A stretch of DNA of 64,000 nucleotides from the NCBI GenBank assembly GCA_035577545.1, contig DATLVI010000031.1:62001-126000 (forward strand). Reading direction: 5' to 3'. The notes under the pieces were generated by a model. It saw nothing but the letters and a program-made list of their open reading frames with translations. It had not been told where the DNA came from and made no database searches. The position numbers and the translations under genes are program-made. This document shows positions 35,114-45,833 of this stretch, piece by piece (positions within the stretch are counted from its first letter, which is position 1; every line of letters begins with the position of its first letter). This DNA is from Verrucomicrobiia bacterium (GTDB taxonomy: Bacteria > Verrucomicrobiota > Verrucomicrobiia > Palsa-1439).

Positions 35114-36208
35114 TCAACGGAAGATCGTCACCCGGTTCTTCCACATGAACCAGACGACTGCCAGACAAACCACGAGTGTGGCCAGCATCCCCAGTACCGA
35201 CAACATCGAAAACCGTTCACCTGTTGGAGCGACGATGGATTTTGCGGCACTGGCTGCCTTCAGTTCTTCCTGCGCCTCGGTGAGATCCTGAATCACTTCC
35301 TCATAGGATTCGTACCGTTCGGCCGGGTCCTGGGCCAACATGCAGGCAACTGCCCGCGTCGTGCGCTCATGCAGGCCGGGCGTGTGCGTTTGCAGGGATA
35401 GCGCCGGTTGCGTCGTGTGCTGGGCGACCACCGCGCCCGTCGTGGCAGCATCGGATGGTGGCTGACCCGCCAGCGCGTGGAAAAGCGTTGCCCCCAGCGA
35501 ATAGATGTCACTGCGCAAGTCTTCAGGATGACCACGGAGTTTCTCGGGCGCAACGTAGTAGGGTGTTCCCCAAAGCTGTTCCGAAACCCCCTCCCCAGCG
35601 CCTCCGGCGTCCCGGTCATGACTGCGCGCCAGGCCGAAATCGATGATCTTCGGGACTCCATCTTCATTGAACAGGATGTTGCCCGGCTTCACGTCACGGT
35701 GCAACAGACCGCGTCGCCAGGCGGCACCCAGTGCGGCAGTGATCTGCTGTCCGATGGAAAGCACGTCCGCCTCGGGGAGTTTGCCGAGCTTGGTGATGCG
35801 GTCGTCCAAACTGCCGTGGTCACACAACTCCATGGACAGGTAATACTGGCCATCGATTTCGCCGAATGAATAGACTTGGGCGACGTTGGAGTGATTGACG
35901 GACGCCGCCGCGCGGGCTTCCTGGGAGAAGCTACTGATGAATAACGGGTTCGTGGAGAGCTTCTTGTGCAGGATCTTCAGCGCGAGATAGCGGTTGAGCG
36001 GGAGATCGATGGCCTTGTAAACCGTGCCCACGCCACCGATGCCAATGGGGTTGAGCAACAGGAAATCGCCGAACTGCAGCGGTACAACCGAAAGCGCGCC
36101 ACAATGCTTACACTCCACGTGAGTGAAGCCAGTTTGTCCCGTCAGGTCGATGATCGCCCCACAGGAATGGCAATTGATGGAATCCGGCACTTTGCCTGGT
36201 GCGTCCAT
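35114..36208 (-). CDS. Hanks-type Ser/Thr protein kinase with zinc ribbon and C-terminal TM helix
   Basis: 364 residues. A four-cysteine ribbon (CHSC near 13 and CKHC near 33) precedes the kinase domain at about 47-310: GIGGVGTVYKA glycine loop, Lys in LALKIL, LLHRDVKPGNIL catalytic loop, IIDFGLA, GTPYYVAPEKL. A transmembrane segment near 335-357 (LSVLGMLATLVVCLAVVWFMW) leaves almost nothing beyond it, so the kinase faces the cytoplasm with no sensor outside. FHA proteins such as the one at 1511 could be its readers. Confidence 0.92.
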   Translation of the reverse strand: MDAPGKVPDSINCHSCGAIIDLTGQTGFTHVECKHCGALSVVPLQFGDFLLLNPIGIGGVGTVYKAIDLPLNRYLALKILHKKLSTNPLFISSFSQEARAAASVNHSNVAQVYSFGEIDGQYYLSMELCDHGSLDDRITKLGKLPEADVLSIGQQITAALGAAWRRGLLHRDVKPGNILFNEDGVPKIIDFGLARSHDRDAGGAGEGVSEQLWGTPYYVAPEKLRGHPEDLRSDIYSLGATLFHALAGQPPSDAATTGAVVAQHTTQPALSLQTHTPGLHERTTRAVACMLAQDPAERYESYEEVIQDLTEAQEELKAASAAKSIVAPTGERFSMLSVLGMLATLVVCLAVVWFMWKNRVTIFR

Positions 36209-36929
<721 letters not shown>

Positions 36930-36965
36930 CGCCGCAAAACTGGAGCAACTACGAATCACATTCAG

Positions 36966-36992
36966 CCAGATGGTGACCCGTTCACCATCTGG
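36966..36992 (+). other. Perfect hairpin before glnA
   Basis: CCAGATGGTGA and TCACCATCTGG form an 11-base perfect stem with a 5-base loop, ending 3 bases before the GGAGG ribosome site of glnA. No T-tract follows. It could be an RNA-processing or translation-control element, or a DNA operator between glnB and glnA. Confidence 0.6.
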
Positions 36993-37006
36993 CCCGGAGG
37001 ACAAAC

Positions 37007-38416
37007 ATGACACCCAAAGAAGTTCTGGCACTCTGTAAGAGCAAGAACGTTCAACTCGTCGACGTAAAATTCTGCGATTTTCTCGGCACCTGGCAGCATT
37101 TCTGCGCGCCGATCTCAGAGCTGGAGGAAGAAGTGTTCGAGGAAGGCCTCGGGTTCGACGGTTCATCGATCCGCGGATGGAAATCCATCGAAGCCAGCGA
37201 TATGCTGCTGATACTCGACCCGGCCACGGCGATCATTGACCCATTTCCGCAGGTTACAACTCTGAGCATCGTGGCGGACGCTGTGGACACGATCACGCGT
37301 GAGCCGTACAGCCGTGACCCGCGCAACGTCGCTCGCAAGGCCGAGGCCTACCTGAAGCAGACGGGTATTGCGGACACCGCGTACTTCGGCCCGGAAGCGG
37401 AGTTCTTCATCTTCGACGATATCCGCTACGGCCAGACGGCCAACAGCGCGTTTTATTACATCGATAGCAACGAGGGCATCTGGAACAGCGGTCGCGAAGA
37501 ATTCCCGAACCTCGGCAACAAGATTCGCCACAAAGAGGGTTATTTCCCCGTACCCCCGCAGGACACCCAGGCGGATATCCGCAATGAGATGATCATGGTC
37601 ATGAAGGAGTGCGGCCTCAAAGTGGAGCGCGAGCACCATGAAGTGGCGACCGCCGGTCAGGCGGAAATTGATTTGCGGTTCAACTCGCTGGTTTCGATGG
37701 CCGACGACATGTTGCTGTACAAGTACATCGTCAAGAATGTCGCCAAGCGTCACAGTAAAACCGTCACCTTCATGCCCAAGCCCCTTTTCGGCGACAACGG
37801 CAGTGGAATGCACACGCACCAGAGCCTGTGGAAGAAGGGCAAGCCCCTCTTCGCGGGCAAGGAATATGCAGGCTTGAGTGACATGGCGCTTTACTACATC
37901 GGCGGCGTCCTCAAACACGCGCGAGCCATCGCGGCAATCACGAACCCGACTGTCAACAGCTACAAGCGGCTCACGCCGGGCTTCGAAGCGCCCGTGAACC
38001 TTGCGTATTCTAGCCGTAATCGCTCGGCGGCAATCCGCATCCCGACGTACTCACCCAGTCCGAAGGCGAAGCGCATTGAGTATCGTCCGCCGGATCCGAT
38101 GGCGAACCCGTACATAGCGTTCTCCGCGCTGCTCATGGCCGGTTTGGACGGCATTGAGAACCGCATCGACCCTGGCGAACCGCTCGACAAGAACATTTAC
38201 GAGTTGTCCGCCAGCGAACTCAAGAAAGTGCCGTCAATGCCCGGCAGCCTCACGGAAGCGTGCGACGAACTCGAAGATGACCATGAGTTCCTGCTCAAGG
38301 GCGACGTCTTCACACAGGACGTGATCGATACCTGGATCGAGATGAAGCGCAAAGAACAGGATCAGATTCGCTTACGCCCGCATCCGTGGGAATTCCACAT
38401 GTACTACGACGCGTAA
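37007..38416 (+). CDS. glnA: Glutamine synthetase type I
   Basis: 469 residues, normal for GSI. Visible blocks are [12 protein letters not shown] near the start, [21 protein letters not shown], a glutamate-binding region [33 protein letters not shown] and NRSAAIRIP. The C-terminal Tyr in [11 protein letters not shown] matches the adenylylation site of GSI-beta enzymes, although the adenylyltransferase is not in the window. It condenses glutamate and ammonia with ATP. GGAGG precedes the ATG; a strong terminator follows. Confidence 0.96.
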   Translation: MTPKEVLALCKSKNVQLVDVKFCDFLGTWQHFCAPISELEEEVFEEGLGFDGSSIRGWKSIEASDMLLILDPATAIIDPFPQVTTLSIVADAVDTITREPYSRDPRNVARKAEAYLKQTGIADTAYFGPEAEFFIFDDIRYGQTANSAFYYIDSNEGIWNSGREEFPNLGNKIRHKEGYFPVPPQDTQADIRNEMIMVMKECGLKVEREHHEVATAGQAEIDLRFNSLVSMADDMLLYKYIVKNVAKRHSKTVTFMPKPLFGDNGSGMHTHQSLWKKGKPLFAGKEYAGLSDMALYYIGGVLKHARAIAAITNPTVNSYKRLTPGFEAPVNLAYSSRNRSAAIRIPTYSPSPKAKRIEYRPPDPMANPYIAFSALLMAGLDGIENRIDPGEPLDKNIYELSASELKKVPSMPGSLTEACDELEDDHEFLLKGDVFTQDVIDTWIEMKRKEQDQIRLRPHPWEFHMYYDA

Positions 38417-38433
38417 AGGAATTGTGTCACGCG

Positions 38434-38474
38434 CAGGGCTCGAAGTTTTCGCGAACTTCGAGCCCTGTTTTTTT
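38434..38474 (+). terminator. Rho-independent terminator after glnA
   Basis: CAGGGCTCGAAGTT pairs with AACTTCGAGCCCTG (14-base stem, 6-base loop), followed by seven T residues. It lies 18 bases after the glnA stop. Confidence 0.93.
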
Positions 38475-38948
38475 CTACCGTACACGTCGTCAGGAAAGAA
38501 TTCTTGCGCGCGGACGCTTTTTTTCTTGAAGCGGGGAAACTCGCTCGCTATGCTCCTGTGCGTTAAGGTAAAGGCGAGGACGCGGAGGGGCTGTGAACAA
38601 CCTGTTAGTAGCCTGGACGAATAGCCATGTATCGCTAGTTGGTCGTATCCGTTATCCAGGACATGAGGATTTTTTTGTTCGCTTCTCTCCCGAGTCTGAC
38701 ACGAATGTTGTGAGGGGAAAACGCAGCTGCACATCGGTATAAAAGCCGATTCCAAGTCGTAATTTTCGCAGTTGCTGGGCGTTTGGTTGGCGACGCATGG
38801 GGGGTTTTACAAGGTTTTGATTCCCTTGGTATTCGTGTGCAGGTCTCTTCTCTCCGCCTGTCCTTGGCCAGGTCAGCCTACCGGCTGCCGCACAGAAAAT
38901 GTGTTAGCAAGCTGTGAATAAGTCAGGTATCGCGATGACGGAGAAAAG
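38475..38948. other. Putative replication origin region upstream of dnaA
   Basis: About 470 bases without a credible gene, directly before dnaA. A consensus DnaA box (TGTGAATAA, reverse TTATTCACA) is at 38913-38921 and a one-mismatch box (TGTGAACAA) at 38592-38600. The first 80 bases are T-rich. Two boxes are few for an origin; a further one-mismatch box (ATATTCACA) and an AT-rich tract lie after dnaA at 40305-40526, so the origin could be on either side or span both. Confidence 0.4.
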
Positions 38949-40304
38949 ATGACGGCGGGGCACGAGCAACTGTGGCGAGACGCGAGCAAAATCCTGCAAG
39001 GAATGCTCAATCCAGAACTTTTTGGCAGGTGGTTCGCGCCCATTAAGGCCGTCGAAATCAATCAGGACGCCCTCGTTCTTGGAGTGGCCAACGAATTCTA
39101 TCAGATCTGGCTCCAGGACAACTTTCTCCCACTGATCCGCGAGGCCGTCAATCAAGTCTCCCGGCATCCGCTGCAGGTTCGTTTTTCCATCGCACCAGGT
39201 TTGAAAGCGCCCGCCGAAGTCGTTAAGCCAACCGTCGTTGGTGCCACGGAGAAACGCGGCGCGGCAAAGGCATCTCTCGACGCGAAGTTGAACCCACGGT
39301 ACACCTTCAACAGTTTCGTCATCGGTCCGAACAACAATTTTGCTCATGCTGCGGCGCTGGCGGTCGCCCAGTCGCCTGCGAAAGCCTACAACCCGCTCTT
39401 CGTCTACGGCGGCGTGGGCCTGGGCAAGACGCATCTCATGCAGGCGATCGGCCACGCGGCCTCAGGCAACAGCAAGATCAGCCGGGTCTGTTACATCACC
39501 TGCGAGCAATTCACCAACGATTTCATCCAGGCCATCCAGAACAGCACCATGACGAAGTTCCGCAAAAAGTACCGCCAGGTCGATGTGCTGCTCATCGATG
39601 ACATCCAGTTCCTCGCCGGCAAAGAGCGCATGCAGGACGAGTTTTTTCACACCTTTAACACCCTTTTCGATGCGCATAAGCAAATAGTGCTCTCAAGCGA
39701 CCGGCCGGCGGCGGAAATCGCAAACCTCGAGGCCCGCCTGGTTTCCCGCTTCGAGTGGGGCCTGGTGACCGAACTCCAGCCACCCGCGCTGGAAACGCGC
39801 ATCGCAATTCTCAAGAAGAAAGCGGCCCTGATGGATGTGAAGCTCTCGGATCAGGTCATTGAGTTTCTCGCGGAAAGGATTCGCACCAATATCCGCCGTC
39901 TGGAAGGCGCCCTGATCCGCGTCGCCTCTTTTGCATCCCTCACCGGCAGTGAAATCAATCGTGATGCCTTGGAATCGCTGTTGCGCGACGCGCTCCATGA
40001 AGAAGCCAAGCGGACAGTCACCATCGAGTCGATCCAAAAGAAGGTCGCCGAACATTTTGACATCCGCATTGCCGATATGACCAGCCGCCGCCGCCCACAA
40101 AGCGTGGCGTTCCCGCGGCAGGTGGCAATGTACCTGAGTCGCACGCTGACCAGTCGGTCATTGGCGGACATCGGCGAGAGCTTCGGTGGCCGCGATCACG
40201 GCACGGTGATCCATGCCTGCAAACTCATCGAGAAGCGCACGGCCAAGGACCAGAGTTTGCGCCAGACCGTGTCGTTCCTGGAGCAATCACTGCAACGCCA
40301 ATAA
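38949..40304 (+). CDS. dnaA: Chromosomal replication initiator DnaA
   Basis: 451 residues with all four regions: domain I (LWRDASKILQGMLNPELFGRWF), a linker, the AAA+ domain from about 115 (NPLFVYGGVGLGKTHLMQAIGH, LLIDDIQFLAGKERMQDEFFHTFN) and the DNA-binding domain IV (MTSRRRPQSVAFPRQVAMYL, GGRDHGTVIHACKLIEK). It binds origin boxes and opens DNA. GGAG lies 6 bases before the ATG. dnaN follows after 222 bases. Confidence 0.97.
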   Translation: MTAGHEQLWRDASKILQGMLNPELFGRWFAPIKAVEINQDALVLGVANEFYQIWLQDNFLPLIREAVNQVSRHPLQVRFSIAPGLKAPAEVVKPTVVGATEKRGAAKASLDAKLNPRYTFNSFVIGPNNNFAHAAALAVAQSPAKAYNPLFVYGGVGLGKTHLMQAIGHAASGNSKISRVCYITCEQFTNDFIQAIQNSTMTKFRKKYRQVDVLLIDDIQFLAGKERMQDEFFHTFNTLFDAHKQIVLSSDRPAAEIANLEARLVSRFEWGLVTELQPPALETRIAILKKKAALMDVKLSDQVIEFLAERIRTNIRRLEGALIRVASFASLTGSEINRDALESLLRDALHEEAKRTVTIESIQKKVAEHFDIRIADMTSRRRPQSVAFPRQVAMYLSRTLTSRSLADIGESFGGRDHGTVIHACKLIEKRTAKDQSLRQTVSFLEQSLQRQ

Positions 40305-40526
40305 CCTGTCGGCAAGTTGTCAATCAGCTGCGGAATGATGCCGATGGCTGGGGAATTTGTCCCCGTATCATATCCACTGGTTCCCAAATCGGAAGTTTCT
40401 CGGCCGGGGCCAATCGATGCAACTACCTGCTGCATCCTTGACAAGGAAAGTTGTTTGCGATATTCACAGCCCGAACGGTAACGACTGTTTCTCTTATTAT
40501 AATATAGTCTTAGTATTCAGACGGCC

Positions 40527-41627
40527 ATGCCCATCAAATTCAAAGTTACCAAGGAAGCGATTCTCGACGGCTTGCAGCGCGTGCAAAACGTTGTGAGCAC
40601 CCGCACAACGCTGCCCATTTTATCGAATGTGCTTGTCCACGCGTCCACTGGCAGCCTGAGTTTAACGACCACGGATCTGGATGTTGGCGTTCGCTGTAAA
40701 GTCGAGGCGGAAGTATCAAAGGCCGGTTCGACGACGCTTCCTGCTCGTAAGCTGTTTTCCATATTGAAGGAAGTCCCTGCGGCGGAGATTGAAGTTGAGG
40801 TGGACGACCGCAATGCGGCCTCGATTCGCTGCGGGTCGTCATTCTACAAGATCATGGGATTGCCCGAGGAAGAATTTCCGCGTTTTCCCGAGTCTGGCGC
40901 AGGCAAGGCCTTGAAAATTGAGCAAGCAGTGCTCCGGGACATGTTGAAGAAAACTGCCTACGCTGTTTCCAACGATGAGACGCGCTATGTTTTGAATGGC
41001 GTTTTCATGGGGTTCAAAGGTGACAAGCTCACCGTCGTTGCTACCGATGGCCGCCGTCTGGCGCTGATCGAGCACGACATCGAGGTTCCCAAGGGAGCGG
41101 AGGCCGAGTTGATCCTGCCGACCAAGGCGGTCGCCGAGCTGGAGCGCCTTCTCGCGGACAAGGGCGACGTGAAGCTCTCGATCGGTGAAAACCAGATCAT
41201 TTTCGAGTTGGATGGCACCACCTTGGTCTCCAAGCTGATTGAAGGCACGTACCCGAATTTCCGCCAGGTGATTCCGACTGAGACGAAAGAGCGCGTTCCA
41301 CTGGAACGTGAGCTATTGTTGGCGGCACTCCGCCGCGCCTCGATTTTGGCCAGCGAGAAGTCGCAGTCCGTGAAGCTCAATTTCGGCAAGAACACGTTGA
41401 CGATCACCGCGACCACGCCTGAAGTTGGCGAGGCCAAGGAAACACTTTCCATCAATTACAAAGGCAAGGAGATTACCATTGCCTTTAATCCACAATACAT
41501 GATGGATCCGCTGCGTAACCTGGATGCCGACGAGGTTTTTGTGGAATTGACCGACGAATTGAGCCCCGGCGTCATCAAGGTCAACGCCCCGTTCCTCTAC
41601 GTGCTGATGCCCATGCGGCTTAACTAG
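40527..41627 (+). CDS. dnaN: DNA polymerase III sliding clamp beta subunit
   Basis: 366 residues, usual length. MPIKFKVTKEAILDGLQRVQNVVSTRTTLPILSNVLV start, three clamp-fold domains of about 120 residues each, and the end FLYVLMPMRL, the conserved C-terminus that lines the protein-binding pocket. It forms the ring clamp that tethers polymerase III. Preceded by an AT-rich tract (40491-40520) and no strong ribosome site. Confidence 0.96.
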   Translation: MPIKFKVTKEAILDGLQRVQNVVSTRTTLPILSNVLVHASTGSLSLTTTDLDVGVRCKVEAEVSKAGSTTLPARKLFSILKEVPAAEIEVEVDDRNAASIRCGSSFYKIMGLPEEEFPRFPESGAGKALKIEQAVLRDMLKKTAYAVSNDETRYVLNGVFMGFKGDKLTVVATDGRRLALIEHDIEVPKGAEAELILPTKAVAELERLLADKGDVKLSIGENQIIFELDGTTLVSKLIEGTYPNFRQVIPTETKERVPLERELLLAALRRASILASEKSQSVKLNFGKNTLTITATTPEVGEAKETLSINYKGKEITIAFNPQYMMDPLRNLDADEVFVELTDELSPGVIKVNAPFLYVLMPMRLN

Positions 41628-41651
41628 CCGATTCACAACGGCCTGGCGGGC

Positions 41652-41680
41652 TTGACACCTTTTTCACCCCGTTCTACTCT
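41652..41680 (+). promoter_or_regulatory. Promoter of tRNA-Gln
   Basis: TTGACA (41652-41657), a 17-base spacer and TACTCT (41675-41680), ending 18 bases before the tRNA: near-consensus sigma-70. Confidence 0.7.
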
Positions 41681-41698
41681 TCTACGGACCGTCACGAC

Positions 41699-41772
41699 TG
41701 CCTCGTAGTGTAATGGTAGCACAACTGACTCTGGATCAGTTTGTCTAGGTTCGAGTCCTAGCGAGGCAGCCA
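41699..41772 (+). tRNA. tRNA-Gln (anticodon CTG)
   Basis: A 74-base cloverleaf: acceptor stem TGCCTCG/CGAGGCA, discriminator G, encoded CCA, anticodon stem ACTGA/TCAGT around CTCTGGA (anticodon CTG, reading CAG), T-loop GGTTCGAGTCC. Confidence 0.96.
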
Positions 41773-41811
41773 TTTCAATTTGCGTCCAGGCTGTCTGACC
41801 ACACGATTTGC

Positions 41812-42441
41812 TCAAATGCTTCCACCGCCAGCCATCGAGCCGGACGGTGACAGATTGAGCCAGTGCGGGACGAATGTGTCCGGTTCAGGCGCTGGCCGTG
41901 GTGGCGGCGTGTCCGCGACTAGGATTGATTGTCGAAGTTGGACCACGCCGCGGAAAATGCGGGATCGAACGGTACCAAGTGGGACCTCGAGGATATCAGC
42001 AATCTCTTTGTACGAATAGTCCTCCAGATAAAAGAGGGTGAGCACCGCCCGGTACGGTTCCTGGACCTGGCCGAGAAGCTCGAACACCCGGGCTGCGTCA
42101 AGCGCGTTCACCATTTCCGGTGAGAGGGTGGGCAGATCTTCAATCCCTTCGCTCAACTCGAAATGCGGAAAGCGCACCGCCCTTCTGCGGATTTGCAGGA
42201 ACTCCCGGTGCAGGATTGTAAACAGCCACGACTTGACCTTGCTACGATCCCGCAGTTGATGGCCTTTGGTCGCCCAGATATAGAAAGTTTGCTGGGTAAG
42301 ATCGCACGCGTCGGCCTCTGTCCGCGTCAGGCTGAGGGCGAACCTGTAGAGCGATTCATAATGCTGGGACACTATCTGTTCAAAATCATCTGAAGGCATA
42401 AGGTGGTTCCCGTTGTGCGATTCACCTTGTCGGGAGGACAT
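41812..42441 (-). CDS. ECF-family RNA polymerase sigma factor
   Basis: 209 residues from the first ATG; MPSDDFEQIVSQHYESLYRFA at 42399 is an alternative start. Region 2 runs over LYRFALSLTRTEADACDLTQQTFYIWATK and SWLFTILHREFLQIRRR; region 4 is YRAVLTLFYLEDYSYKEIADILEVPLGTVRSRIFRGVVQLR. The tail is Pro-rich and ends AGGGSI. No anti-sigma gene is adjacent. It may serve envelope or stress genes; the regulon is unknown. Confidence 0.92.
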   Translation of the reverse strand: MSSRQGESHNGNHLMPSDDFEQIVSQHYESLYRFALSLTRTEADACDLTQQTFYIWATKGHQLRDRSKVKSWLFTILHREFLQIRRRAVRFPHFELSEGIEDLPTLSPEMVNALDAARVFELLGQVQEPYRAVLTLFYLEDYSYKEIADILEVPLGTVRSRIFRGVVQLRQSILVADTPPPRPAPEPDTFVPHWLNLSPSGSMAGGGSI

Positions 42442-42817
42442 AATTCTCTGAGATGATGGCGTAAAACAATCGGATCCACCCCAGACGGATCATGAAACCG
42501 CGGCCGGGATCCAAGGCGGCACTGGTCCGTGGTGTTCGCGTGGTTCTGTCTGGCGATCTGGTATGGGATCGCGTCGGTGGCTTTCCCGTGCGGCGGATGA
42601 TTGTTTGCCGTCTAAAGCCAGGGACATTCGATTTGCTCCGGACACTTGCGAGTTTGCATTGCTCATTCATGTAAGTGTGAAGTATGAGCCCTGGGCATAT
42701 TCCATTCTTTCCTCAATGCACTGTGGTACTATCGTCCCATGAGGCGTGTGTTTTGTTGTAACCCCTTGTAGAATCGCTCCGGTTGGTTTATAGGGCGATT
42801 AGGAGAATCGCAGGCTT
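42442..42817. other. Intergenic region, no gene seen
   Basis: About 375 bases between the sigma factor and the histidine kinase gene. Short frames exist on both strands, but none has a convincing start or composition. It should hold the divergent promoters, which I cannot pin down. Confidence 0.5.
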
Positions 42818-45202
42818 ATGAAGCATCCGGTTACCGCAGGCCGGAACTGGGACGAAAGACCCAGTGCGGCGAAGTCGTCGCTCACGGATAATCCCTCCAT
42901 GTTCCAGCTCCTGTTCGAGCGAAGTGCCGATGCGATGTTGCTATTCGATCCACAGATGGGTGTGTTCGTGGACTGCAATCAGGCGGCCGTCGACCTCATG
43001 CGCGCGAGCACGAAGGAACAGCTTTTGCAGGCGGGGCCGGAAGATTTCTCGCCTCCCTTGCAACCCGACGGTGTTTCGAGCCGCGAAAAAACGCTTCAGA
43101 TCATTGCCTTGGTTGAAAAATACGGCAATCATCGGTTCGAATGGGTGGGCCGCCGTTTCGATGGAAACGAAGTTCCGATGGAAGTGTTGGTGACGTCGAT
43201 CCAGGTGGGGGGCCGGAGCCTGAATGTGTCGGTGGTGCGCGACATTACCGAACGCAAGAAAACCGAGCGGGAATTGCTGGAGTTAAACCAGTCGCTGGAA
43301 CGCCGCGTTGCGGAACGCACCGCCGCGCTGACCACGAGCGAGGCGCAGTTTCGCGCGCTTGTCGAGCACGCTCCGGAAGCGATCGTGGTCTTTGACGGGG
43401 ACACCGGACGGTTTCTATTCGGGAATGAGCACGCCTGCACTCTTTACGGAGTGCCCATGGAAAAACTGGCTGAGTTGACGCCGGCGGATGTGAGTCCTGA
43501 ACTTCAAGCGGATGGCCGGCGATCCGACGAACTCGCCCGCAAATTGATGGATGAAGCCCTGGCCGGTGGCACCCCGGTCTTTGAATGGATTCACCGGCAG
43601 CCGGACGGCAAACTCATCCCAACTGAAGTGCGGCTGCTGCGCCTGCCGGCGGAGGGCAAGAATCTGGTTCGGGCCAGCATCATCGATAACACCGAGCGCA
43701 AGCGCGCGCAGACAGCGCTGGCCGAAAGCGAAACCCGGTTCAGCGCCGCCTTCCAGGAGTCGCCGATACTCATCGCCATCGGGCGCATGAGCGACGGGAA
43801 GTTTGTGCTCGTAAACGATGCATTCGCGGCATGGACCGGTTACACGCGTGACGAAATCATCGGACGGAACACGACCGAGCTCGGCGTGTGGGAGCAGCCG
43901 CAAGATCGCGAAGCCTTTTGGGCAGACTTGCGCCGCACAGGCTCCATTCGTGAGCGTGAGTGCAGCTTTAGGAACCGGCATGGACAGCAGTTCACCATGT
44001 TGGTGTCCTCCAAAGTCATCCAAATCAACCATGTGCCGCACGTGCTGGCGATGGGATTGGACATTACCGGGCGGAAAAAGGCCGAAGCGGAGTTGATGGC
44101 AAGCGAGGCACGATTACGCGAGAGTGAGGCTCGCTTCAGCGTGGCGTTCCAGGCCAGCCCCGTCTTCATCAGCATGTTGCGCATGAGTGACGAAAGGTAT
44201 GTTCTGGCAAATGACGCTCTCTTGAACTGGCTGGGCTATGCGCGTGAGGAAGTCCTGGGCCGAACTTCGGCGGAATTGGGCATGTGGGACTATCCTGCCG
44301 AGCGGGAGGCGGTATGGCGGGATATGCGGACCAACGGCTCGATTCGTCAAAGGGAGTGCCGATGGCGCAATCGTTGCGGCGAGTCGTCCACCGTCCTGCT
44401 CTCGGGGGAAACGATTACGATTGACCACGAACCCCATATGCTCTCGTTGGTCCTGGACATCTCCCAGCGCAAGAACGCGGAGGGGGAAATCCTCAAGGCG
44501 TTGGCCCGTGAAAAAGAACTCAGCCAACTCAAAAGCAATTTCGTTTCCATGGTCTCACACGAATTCCGCACGCCGCTCGGCATCATCCAGTCTTCGGCGG
44601 AATTGCTCCGCGATTTTTACCAGAAGATGCCGCCCGCCGAACGCGACGAACAATTGGAGTCCATCACACGGAACACGCGCCGAATGGCCGGGATGATGGA
44701 AGAAATCCTGGTTCTCAGCCGCCTGGACGCCGGCAAGTTGGACTTTCAACCAGCCACGCTTGACTTGAACGTATTTTGCCGCCGCCTGGTGGATGAGGTT
44801 CTTTCGGCGACAAACAGGCGGTGCCGTATCGAATTATCGCTGGCCTCGGTTCCGGCGGAAGCGAAGGCGGATGAAAGATTACTCGGGCACATTTTCACAA
44901 ATCTCCTGAGTAACGCGGTGAAATACTCAGAGCCCGGAGCGACCGTGAGTTTCGCGGTTCAGCGGGATGGGGTGGACGCGGTCTGCATCGTTCGTGACCA
45001 GGGAATCGGTATCCCCGGTGAAGATCACCAACACTTGTTCAAGGCGTTCCATCGCGGAAGCAATGTGGAAACCCGCCCGGGCACCGGACTCGGCCTGCTC
45101 GTGGTAAAACGTTGCGTGGAACTCCACCGAGGGAGCGTGCGACTCGTGAGTAAACTTGGAGAAGGCACCACGGTCACGGTCAGGCTTCCGGTTTTGGAAT
45201 AG
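42818..45202 (+). CDS. Multi-PAS sensor histidine kinase
   Basis: 794 residues, no membrane segment. Four PAS domains follow in series (about 27-150, 175-290, 295-415, 425-545), each ending in a PAC-like strand such as SVVRDITERKK, SIIDNTERKR, GLDITGRKK and VLDISQRKN, with a helical linker near 150-175. The HisKA domain has the phospho-His in VSMVSHEFRTPLG (about 571), and the ATPase domain has HIFTNLLSNAVKYSEPG, DQGIGIPGED and GTGLGLLVVKR. A cytoplasmic redox or small-ligand sensor is likely. The response regulator starts 4 bases later. Confidence 0.93.
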   Translation: MKHPVTAGRNWDERPSAAKSSLTDNPSMFQLLFERSADAMLLFDPQMGVFVDCNQAAVDLMRASTKEQLLQAGPEDFSPPLQPDGVSSREKTLQIIALVEKYGNHRFEWVGRRFDGNEVPMEVLVTSIQVGGRSLNVSVVRDITERKKTERELLELNQSLERRVAERTAALTTSEAQFRALVEHAPEAIVVFDGDTGRFLFGNEHACTLYGVPMEKLAELTPADVSPELQADGRRSDELARKLMDEALAGGTPVFEWIHRQPDGKLIPTEVRLLRLPAEGKNLVRASIIDNTERKRAQTALAESETRFSAAFQESPILIAIGRMSDGKFVLVNDAFAAWTGYTRDEIIGRNTTELGVWEQPQDREAFWADLRRTGSIRERECSFRNRHGQQFTMLVSSKVIQINHVPHVLAMGLDITGRKKAEAELMASEARLRESEARFSVAFQASPVFISMLRMSDERYVLANDALLNWLGYAREEVLGRTSAELGMWDYPAEREAVWRDMRTNGSIRQRECRWRNRCGESSTVLLSGETITIDHEPHMLSLVLDISQRKNAEGEILKALAREKELSQLKSNFVSMVSHEFRTPLGIIQSSAELLRDFYQKMPPAERDEQLESITRNTRRMAGMMEEILVLSRLDAGKLDFQPATLDLNVFCRRLVDEVLSATNRRCRIELSLASVPAEAKADERLLGHIFTNLLSNAVKYSEPGATVSFAVQRDGVDAVCIVRDQGIGIPGEDHQHLFKAFHRGSNVETRPGTGLGLLVVKRCVELHRGSVRLVSKLGEGTTVTVRLPVLE

Positions 45203-45206
45203 ACCC

Positions 45207-45833
45207 ATGAGAAGAATCCTGGTGATCGAGGACGAACCAGAAATGAGGCGGAACATCATGGCTCTGCTCCGCTATCACGAGTACGAGCCAATCGAGGCTG
45301 AAAATGGGCGCAAAGGGGTGGAGCTTGCACGGCAAGAAAGGCCTGACTTGATTCTCTGCGATGTCATGATGCCCGAATTGGATGGCTACGGTGTGTTGCA
45401 AGCATTGCAACAGGATGTTGGTCTGGCATCGATTCCATTCGTCTTCCTCACCGCCAAAGGGGATAAGGACGATTTGCGAAGCGGCATGAACCTTGGAGCT
45501 GATGATTACCTGACGAAGCCAGTGGCCAACGCTGATCTCGTCCAGGCAATCGAAGCGCGGCTGCGCCGTTCCCAACAAAATGCCAGGCGCGAATTCAAAC
45601 CCAATTTCTCCTCAGCCGAGCCACTGCTCAAGCTGGGGCTTACTCCCCGTGCCACGGAAACGCTGCTCTGGCTCTCCCAGGGCAAGACAAACTCGGACAT
45701 CGCGACGATTCTTGGCATCACCGAGTCCACCGTGAAAAAGCACGTGCAGGAAATATTCGAAAAACTCGGGGTTGAAACCCGGGGCGCCGCCACCGTGCGA
45801 GCGCTGGAAGTGCTCAACTCGCTGAGGCCGTAA
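45207..45833 (+). CDS. LuxR/NarL-type response regulator
   Basis: The ATG at 45207 gives 208 residues. The receiver domain (about 1-120) has acidic pocket IEDEPEMRR, phospho-Asp in LILCDVMMPELDGYG and Lys in YLTKPVANADL. The C-terminal LuxR helix-turn-helix (about 142-205) reads LTPRATETLLWLSQGKTNSDIATILGITESTVKKHVQEIFEKLGVETR. Output is transcription control. Clear partner of the preceding kinase. Confidence 0.94.
   Translation: MRRILVIEDEPEMRRNIMALLRYHEYEPIEAENGRKGVELARQERPDLILCDVMMPELDGYGVLQALQQDVGLASIPFVFLTAKGDKDDLRSGMNLGADDYLTKPVANADLVQAIEARLRRSQQNARREFKPNFSSAEPLLKLGLTPRATETLLWLSQGKTNSDIATILGITESTVKKHVQEIFEKLGVETRGAATVRALEVLNSLRP

Noticed and set aside
42492-42674. 60-codon forward frame between the sigma factor and kinase
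   Set aside because: No ribosome site, no family and a competing frame on the other strand.
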